Origin: Hoylesella buccalis ATCC 35310
GTDB taxonomy: Bacteria; Bacteroidota; Bacteroidia; Bacteroidales; Bacteroidaceae
DNA: 64,000 nt
Assembly (NCBI RefSeq): GCF_025151385.1
Contig: NZ_CP102287.1
Span: 186,001-250,000 of the forward strand
Direction: 5' to 3'
Shown here in pieces: positions 60,387 through 64,000 of the stretch. Position 1 is the first letter of the stretch, and each line of letters starts with the position of its first letter. The notes beneath the pieces were generated by a model, which worked only from the letters and a program-made list of their open reading frames with translations, ran no database searches and was not told where the DNA came from. The position numbers were made by a program, and so were the translations under genes.

Positions 60387-61163
60387 TTAAAATAATTTCG
60401 GTTCTCTCAATTCGTTCTTTATTCTCTCATCTGCCACCTCAAAGAAGTGGTTGTCCATTTCCATTCCGATAAACTTTCTGTTTTCCTTTATGGCAGCTAT
60501 ACAAGTTGAGCCGCTACCAGCAAAGTTGTCTAACACCAAATCTCCCTCGTTGGAATAGGTGCGAATAAGGTATCTAAGCAATTCTATGGGCTTTGCCGTA
60601 GGGTGTAGCCAATCTTCTTTACCGTGTCCCTTTGCAAAAGTTATAATGCTGCCTGGATATTTCTCGTCTGTAATAATATCCTCTGCCTTTCCATACTTCC
60701 CGTAGTTTCTATTTGTTTCTTTGTGCGTTCCGTTCCCTCTGCTGTGGTTACGTTGACGTGGCTCACACTTCACCATTTGAGGATTATATGTAGGCAGTTT
60801 TTTATAGAACACAAGTATTTGCTCGTGCTGTCTCATTGGCATCTTTTTAGCATTAAGAAAGCCTGTCTTCCTAATTTTATTCCAAATAAGGTCGTATTTG
60901 TATAGCCTTTGATTACTCAAAATGAGCTTGCCTGCAAACTTTCCTTGGCCGAACAGCAATATAACCCCATTGTCCTTTATAATGCGCTCATACTGCTTCC
61001 ACAACTCTTGCAAGTCTATCTCCTTATCCCACTTTGCGTCCTTGTTGTTTTTGTTCAGACAAGCGTAGGGTGGATCGGATAGTATCATATCAATAGACTT
61101 GTCGGGAATGTCCTGCATAAGACGAAAGCAATCTCCGTGATATAGTTTGTTCTCTTCTATCAT
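60387..61163 (-). CDS. Phage DNA methyltransferase, beta class (DPPY)
   Basis: From ATG 61163 (MIEENKLYHGDCFRLMQDIP...) the product is 258 aa. Motif IV SIDMILSDPPYACLNKN comes first and motif I LDNFAGSGSTCIAAIKENRK last, the beta-class order of N6-adenine and N4-cytosine enzymes. Target-recognition residues lie between (RQRNHSRGNGTHKETNRN). It is a monomeric enzyme of normal size and probably protects phage DNA. Target base not predictable. Confidence 0.88.
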   Translation of the reverse strand: MIEENKLYHGDCFRLMQDIPDKSIDMILSDPPYACLNKNNKDAKWDKEIDLQELWKQYERIIKDNGVILLFGQGKFAGKLILSNQRLYKYDLIWNKIRKTGFLNAKKMPMRQHEQILVFYKKLPTYNPQMVKCEPRQRNHSRGNGTHKETNRNYGKYGKAEDIITDEKYPGSIITFAKGHGKEDWLHPTAKPIELLRYLIRTYSNEGDLVLDNFAGSGSTCIAAIKENRKFIGMEMDNHFFEVADERIKNELREPKLF

Positions 61164-61165
61164 TC

Positions 61166-61291
61166 TTATCTCTCGTTCTTCACCCACGCTTCAACATGCC
61201 TTAAATACCCTGCTTTGAACGCTTCTTCAAGTGTCGCTTTCGGGTGTTTCTTTATCCACTCAGCAGTGAGTTTATCAAGCTTGTTTTCCAT
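61166..61291 (-). CDS. 41-aa small protein in the methyltransferase operon
   Basis: MENKLDKLTAEWIKKHPKAT LEEAFKAGYLRHVEAWVKNER; helical and basic, with stop 2 nt before the methyltransferase ATG. Placement supports a real co-translated gene. Confidence 0.55.
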   Translation of the reverse strand: MENKLDKLTAEWIKKHPKATLEEAFKAGYLRHVEAWVKNER

Positions 61292-61293
61292 AG

Positions 61294-62019
61294 TTAAAGC
61301 GTGAATAGTTTTTCAATAGGTTTTTTCGTTATCGTTTGGTTCATTGAGTTCGTTATCTGCTTCTGCCAAACGCATTTGAAGTCATCGGGCATTTGATATT
61401 CTGAAACAAAAACACGATAACCCTCTGCATGTTTCTCTCTGCACCAATCGTAAAATCTTTCATAATCAAAGTTTCTTGATGTCGTATATTGCTTTACGTC
61501 CTTATACGGAATGTCGCAATAGATAGTCGTCTTACTCACAGGGCGGGGTAGCATTATCTCTTCATAGCTACCGCAACGAAAGTCCACATCCGATAAAAGC
61601 GGTATTTGCGACAGCGTGTTCCTTATTTGCTCGCTGATGTAATCTCTTCCGTTTACATCATGTCCCGAATAGCCTCCTGAAAAATAGCGACCATTGTAAC
61701 TACCCATGAATCCAATCCAACCAATCTCGCCTTTTGTAAATAGCGAGAAGTCTTCTTTTCGATATGCTTCTCTCGCCTTTGAGTACAAATCCCTACTGAT
61801 TGTTTCTGTAAATATCTCACCTTGCTGCAAGCATTTCCACATGGCAATAAGGTACTCGTTCCTGTCATTGGCTATCCGATTGAAAGTGTTTGGTACTTTG
61901 TCCAACAGATTACAACCACCGCAAAAGGCATCCACAAAATAATCTCCCTTTTTCATTCCGTCAAGAATGATAGTCAAAATGTCTTTCGCTATCCTGCGCT
62001 TGCTTCCTAAATATTTCAT
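61294..62019 (-). CDS. D12-class N6-adenine methyltransferase (Dam-like)
   Basis: The 241-aa product has the D12 features in order: MKYLGSKRRIAKDILTII (SAM-binding KxxGSK), YFVDAFCGGCNL (motif I), RIANDRNEYLIAMWK, GFMGSYNGRYFSGGYSG, and TTIYCDIPYKDVKQY (motif IV, DIPY in place of DPPY). Phage Dam enzymes commonly vary at this site. It starts directly after the C5 C-terminal-half gene (TAG-ATG). Confidence 0.85.
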   Translation of the reverse strand: MKYLGSKRRIAKDILTIILDGMKKGDYFVDAFCGGCNLLDKVPNTFNRIANDRNEYLIAMWKCLQQGEIFTETISRDLYSKAREAYRKEDFSLFTKGEIGWIGFMGSYNGRYFSGGYSGHDVNGRDYISEQIRNTLSQIPLLSDVDFRCGSYEEIMLPRPVSKTTIYCDIPYKDVKQYTTSRNFDYERFYDWCREKHAEGYRVFVSEYQMPDDFKCVWQKQITNSMNQTITKKPIEKLFTL

Positions 62020-62604
62020 CTAAAATAATTTTAATTGCACAGGCTCTTGTTTCCTTTTCTCTTCTTCTGGAACACCTATGAACAAGTTCCTAAACATGTA
62101 CTCCATACAACTCACAACTATGCTGTTGCCAGCTAATTTGTAAAGTTGTGAATTGGATATAAGCTGCAATCCTTTCTCATTCTTGGCATTTAGCAGTTTG
62201 TCTGTTTTTTCTTCATCCACATCCATAAGGCGGAAACACTCTCTTGGAGTCAATTTCCTTATCCTAAATCGTTTGCCAACATATTCTTTCGGTAGCTTTA
62301 ACTTCACTGCTACCTCTTCTGTTATCAACTTGCCTTTGTTTCTCTTTTGTTCTATCATAATATTGTCTTTTGTCAAAGTGGTGATACAATTAGAGACCCC
62401 ATCTTTGCGAGGTCTCCATATACGCATGTCTTGCCTTTTGATACCTAATTCGTGCCTCTCATATTCTTTCCTGACAGATTTCCCAAATTCTGTCCGCTCA
62501 GATCTCATTATTTGCGGAAACTCCATAAGCAGATAGTCTTTTTGAACTGTTGTGATGGTATTTGAATTGCCACTATTGTTAATCTCAATTCTCTGTCTAT
62601 ACAT
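62020..62604 (-). CDS. C5-cytosine methyltransferase C-terminal half (motifs IX-X)
   Basis: The 194-aa product starts MYRQRIEINNSGNSNTITTV, continues with a TRD-like part, then RFRIRKLTPRECFRLMDVDE (motif IX region) and ISNSQLYKLAGNSIVVSCME (motif X). No catalytic PPCQ, ENV or QxRxR motif is present, so alone it cannot methylate. It follows a series of small module ORFs; the same frame upstream is open to 62676 except for one TGA. It probably completes the catalytic half encoded at 63.2 kb. Confidence 0.75.
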   Translation of the reverse strand: MYRQRIEINNSGNSNTITTVQKDYLLMEFPQIMRSERTEFGKSVRKEYERHELGIKRQDMRIWRPRKDGVSNCITTLTKDNIMIEQKRNKGKLITEEVAVKLKLPKEYVGKRFRIRKLTPRECFRLMDVDEEKTDKLLNAKNEKGLQLISNSQLYKLAGNSIVVSCMEYMFRNLFIGVPEEEKRKQEPVQLKLF

Positions 62605-62676
62605 TCAACGAGACCTATTTCGCTCACTTGAATTATCGGGGTCCCTCCCGCGACTTGCGCATGATAAAAACATCAT
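62605..62676 (-). pseudogene. Module D fragment, in frame with the C-terminal half but ending in TGA
   Basis: MMFLSCASRGRDPDNSSERN RSR then TGA immediately before ATG 62604, in the same frame. In related phage enzymes I recall an uninterrupted RGR-[ND]P-[ED]N-x-S-[DE]R...QR-x-EIN stretch, so the TGA looks like a nonsense change separating the module from the C-terminal half. Confidence 0.4.
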
Positions 62677-62837
62677 CACTCTATCACCACTATTTTCGGC
62701 TGCAGATTTCCGCCTTGCATCGCATTAAGGGTAGGACTTACCCCATCAACGCTGTAAACCCTGCCTCTCTGTTTGTCTGGACGTTTGACAGACGGTGGAC
62801 AAATATTGAATAGCTGAATTATTTTTGCCTTAGTCAT
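62676..62837 (-). CDS. Module C: 53-aa target-recognition-like peptide
   Basis: MTKAKIIQLFNICPPSVKRP, then GRVYSVDGVSPTLNAM and GGNLQPKIVVIE. It shares the G-x-VYS-x-x-GVSPT-x(n)-G-x-x-x-PKI core with module B. The start overlaps module B's stop by 8 nt (ATGACTAA). Confidence 0.55.
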   Translation of the reverse strand: MTKAKIIQLFNICPPSVKRPDKQRGRVYSVDGVSPTLNAMQGGNLQPKIVVIE

Positions 62838-62979
62838 AAACTATCATAATTTTAGGTTCAACACCAGCGTGGCAACCACAAGAAATGGTTGGAGATACAC
62901 CGTTCAATGAATATACATATCCGTTTTGTGAACTATGCCAGACTTTGAACAGCTTGATTATCCTGTTGTTTTTAGTCAT
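62830..62979 (-). CDS. Module B: 49-aa target-recognition-like peptide
   Basis: MTKNNRIIKLFKVWHSSQNG, then YVYSLNGVSPTISCG and EPKIMIVYD. The G-YVYS-x-x-GVSPT-...-PKI core matches TRD segments of phage C5 methyltransferases. Starts 8 nt inside module A's stop. Confidence 0.55.
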   Translation of the reverse strand: MTKNNRIIKLFKVWHSSQNGYVYSLNGVSPTISCGCHAGVEPKIMIVYD

Positions 62980-63118
62980 ACACTTCCAATATAAAGTAAT
63001 CTGCACTTCCTCCACTTCCCGTGTACGTAGTGACTGTATTCGCTATATCTTTAATGTGTCTCGAAGATACTTTCCCTCTATAATCTCTCGTATATCCAAG
63101 CCCGTGAATTTTAGTCAT
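62972..63118 (-). CDS. Module A: 48-aa target-recognition-like peptide
   Basis: MTKIHGLGYTRDYRGKVSSR HIKDIANTVTTYTGSGG and YFILEVYD. It has the same MTK start and VYD end as module B but a different middle (HIKDIANTVTT). Located 55 nt downstream of the catalytic half, with a TGATAT-AAT-ATATCA hairpin between. Confidence 0.55.
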   Translation of the reverse strand: MTKIHGLGYTRDYRGKVSSRHIKDIANTVTTYTGSGGSADYFILEVYD

Positions 63119-63173
63119 ATACTTATATTAAAAATCGCAAAGAAACGGAATTGATATATTATATCATTTTACT

Positions 63174-63809
63174 TTATCTCTTACACATTAATTTGTAAAA
63201 TGTGTCAAAGTCAATCTCTCTTTTCATTAGCAAATCATATAATGATGGCTTTTTAAAATCCCACTCCATTTTAAATTCACCACCACCATCTTCTATTTTA
63301 GGTAAGTTTCCTATTGCATCCTTTACAGTTACTGGCTCTGGCAAGTACATATCATTGTATTCAAATAAAGGCTCTGGTTGTTCAATTTTTATATTTTCAT
63401 CCAATGAACCAATGATAAACACTCGCTTGCGTTTTTGAGGAACACCATACCACATTGAATTGAGTTTTAATGGTTTACCAATATAATATCCCTCATCTCT
63501 AAATGAATGAACTATATCTTTAATCACCTCGCCATTTTCCATTGTTAAGATTCCCATTACATTCTCCATGACAAAGAATTTCGGTTTCAAAACTCTAACG
63601 ATAGAAACAAATTCTCTAAAAAGTTGATTACGCTTATCTATTGGATTACGCAACCCTGCATAAGAAAAACCTTGACAAGGAGGGCCTCCAAGGATAACAT
63701 CAACCTGATTTTCTCCGCATGCTGTGAAAATCTTTTGCTTGGTGTCATCTTTTATAATATCACCAAGGATAAACTTTCCCTCACTTGCATGTTTTGAATG
63801 ATTGAATTT
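63174..63809 (-). CDS. C5-cytosine methyltransferase catalytic half, 5' truncated by IS
   Basis: The remaining 212 residues hold motif IV/V-type VILGGPPCQGFSYAGLRNP (catalytic Cys), ENV motif VI in FFVMENVMGILTM, and motif VIII VPQKRKRVFIIGS, then end with KREIDFDTFYKLMCKR-stop. The N-terminus with the SAM-binding DxFxGxGG motif is missing: the IS begins at 63810. The GTG formally starting the frame is in the IS inverted repeat. C5 methyltransferases normally continue to a TRD and motifs IX-X; here those are in separate ORFs downstream. Confidence 0.85.
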   Translation of the reverse strand, partial: KFNHSKHASEGKFILGDIIKDDTKQKIFTACGENQVDVILGGPPCQGFSYAGLRNPIDKRNQLFREFVSIVRVLKPKFFVMENVMGILTMENGEVIKDIVHSFRDEGYYIGKPLKLNSMWYGVPQKRKRVFIIGSLDENIKIEQPEPLFEYNDMYLPEPVTVKDAIGNLPKIEDGGGEFKMEWDFKKPSLYDLLMKREIDFDTFYKLMCKR

Positions 63810-64000
63810 CACTACTGTCCACGAAAACCCTTTAACATTTCAAAAAGTAACAAATTGATAGTTACCCATCAAAATTGAGGCAGAGCTGCAGGTTTTTTCC
63901 TTCAGTAAATTCTTCCTCTTTCTGTTCAATGAGCAAGTCACACAATGGCATTTTTGTCAACAATGCCGTGCTTAAAATTCTTAGAACATCATAGGTTTGA
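63810..64000 (-). mobile_element. IS4-family element, second copy, inverted, cut by window end
   Basis: Begins CACTACTGTCCACGAAAACC and continues with transposase 3' sequence matching 46941 backwards. It is in opposite orientation to the copy at 45584 and interrupts the C5 methyltransferase gene. Flanking bases 63801-63809 (ATTGAATTT) are half of the expected 9-bp duplication. Confidence 0.85.
63879..64000 (-). CDS. IS4-family transposase C-terminus, partial (second copy)
   Basis: Minus-strand reading gives the C-terminal end of the same transposase as 45717-46889 (…EEEFTEGKNLQLCLNFDG). Only the last approximately 40 codons are in the window. Confidence 0.8.

Noticed and set aside
45584..64000. 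Composite transposon formed by the two IS copies
   Set aside because: The left copy has its own private target duplication, so it inserted alone.
1..64000. tRNA or rRNA genes
   Set aside because: No cloverleaf, CCA-tailed acceptor or rRNA signature was seen on either strand by reading; a covariance scan would settle it.

Overview
The window is Bacteroidota (Bacteroides/Prevotella-like) accessory DNA. Promoters fit the Bacteroidota -33/-7 pattern (TTTG/TTG, about 20 nt, TAnnTTTG). Start codons mostly follow A/T-rich leaders rather than Shine-Dalgarno sequences. GC-rich palindromes of the CCCCTCCCTTTCGGGGAGGGG type sit at several gene ends. No rRNA, tRNA or CRISPR array was seen. The content is a large temperate-phage (siphovirus-type) genome with an AT-rich, plasmid/ICE-like block containing ArdA beside it. 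Species, and whether this is one element or several joined, cannot be decided from sequence alone.

Layout. 1-4.6 kb: plus-strand small phage genes (zinc-finger-like, beta-helix, YopX, ASCH-like), two of them apparently broken. 4.6-8.6 kb: minus-strand lysis region (u-spanin-like lipoprotein, GH24 lysozyme, holin, small membrane proteins) interrupted by a separately promoted gene and by a plus-strand structured leader carrying a 44-aa ORF. 8.7-32.1 kb: minus-strand virion genes running from a BspA-LRR/coiled-coil fibre and a retropepsin-like protease through tail tip, distal tail, tape measure, frameshifted tail chaperones, tail tube and head-tail connectors to major capsid, decoration and scaffold. 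32.2-38.1 kb: divergent plus-strand terminase (intein in its Walker A motif), portal and MuF-like genes. 38.2-41.6 kb: minus-strand unknowns and a D5-type primase/helicase. 41.6-43.1 kb: gene-free, repeat- and palindrome-rich DNA.

43.1-52.6 kb is a different block: AT-rich small plus-strand genes including ardA, almost every one preceded by its own stem-loop leader. A strand-biased hexamer, GTACGA, occurs about 31 times here, in coding and non-coding sequence and in all three codon frames, and is almost absent elsewhere. An IS4-family element with a 9-bp target duplication sits inside it. 52.8-54.5 kb holds a candidate small RNA and a lipoprotein/membrane protein pair.

54.7-64 kb returns to phage-type genes: a Panacea toxin-antitoxin pair, a Rha-KilAC antirepressor behind a structured attenuator-like leader, a tyrosine integrase, small early genes and a methyltransferase cluster (beta-class N6 or N4, Dam-like, and a C5 enzyme). 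The C5 enzyme is in pieces: a catalytic half, tandem approximately 50-codon ORFs resembling target-recognition modules joined by identical 8-nt stop/start overlaps, and a motif IX-X half. A second IS copy truncates its 5' end. This split methyltransferase, the GTACGA block with its repeated leaders, and the two structured leaders are the observations most likely to be new.
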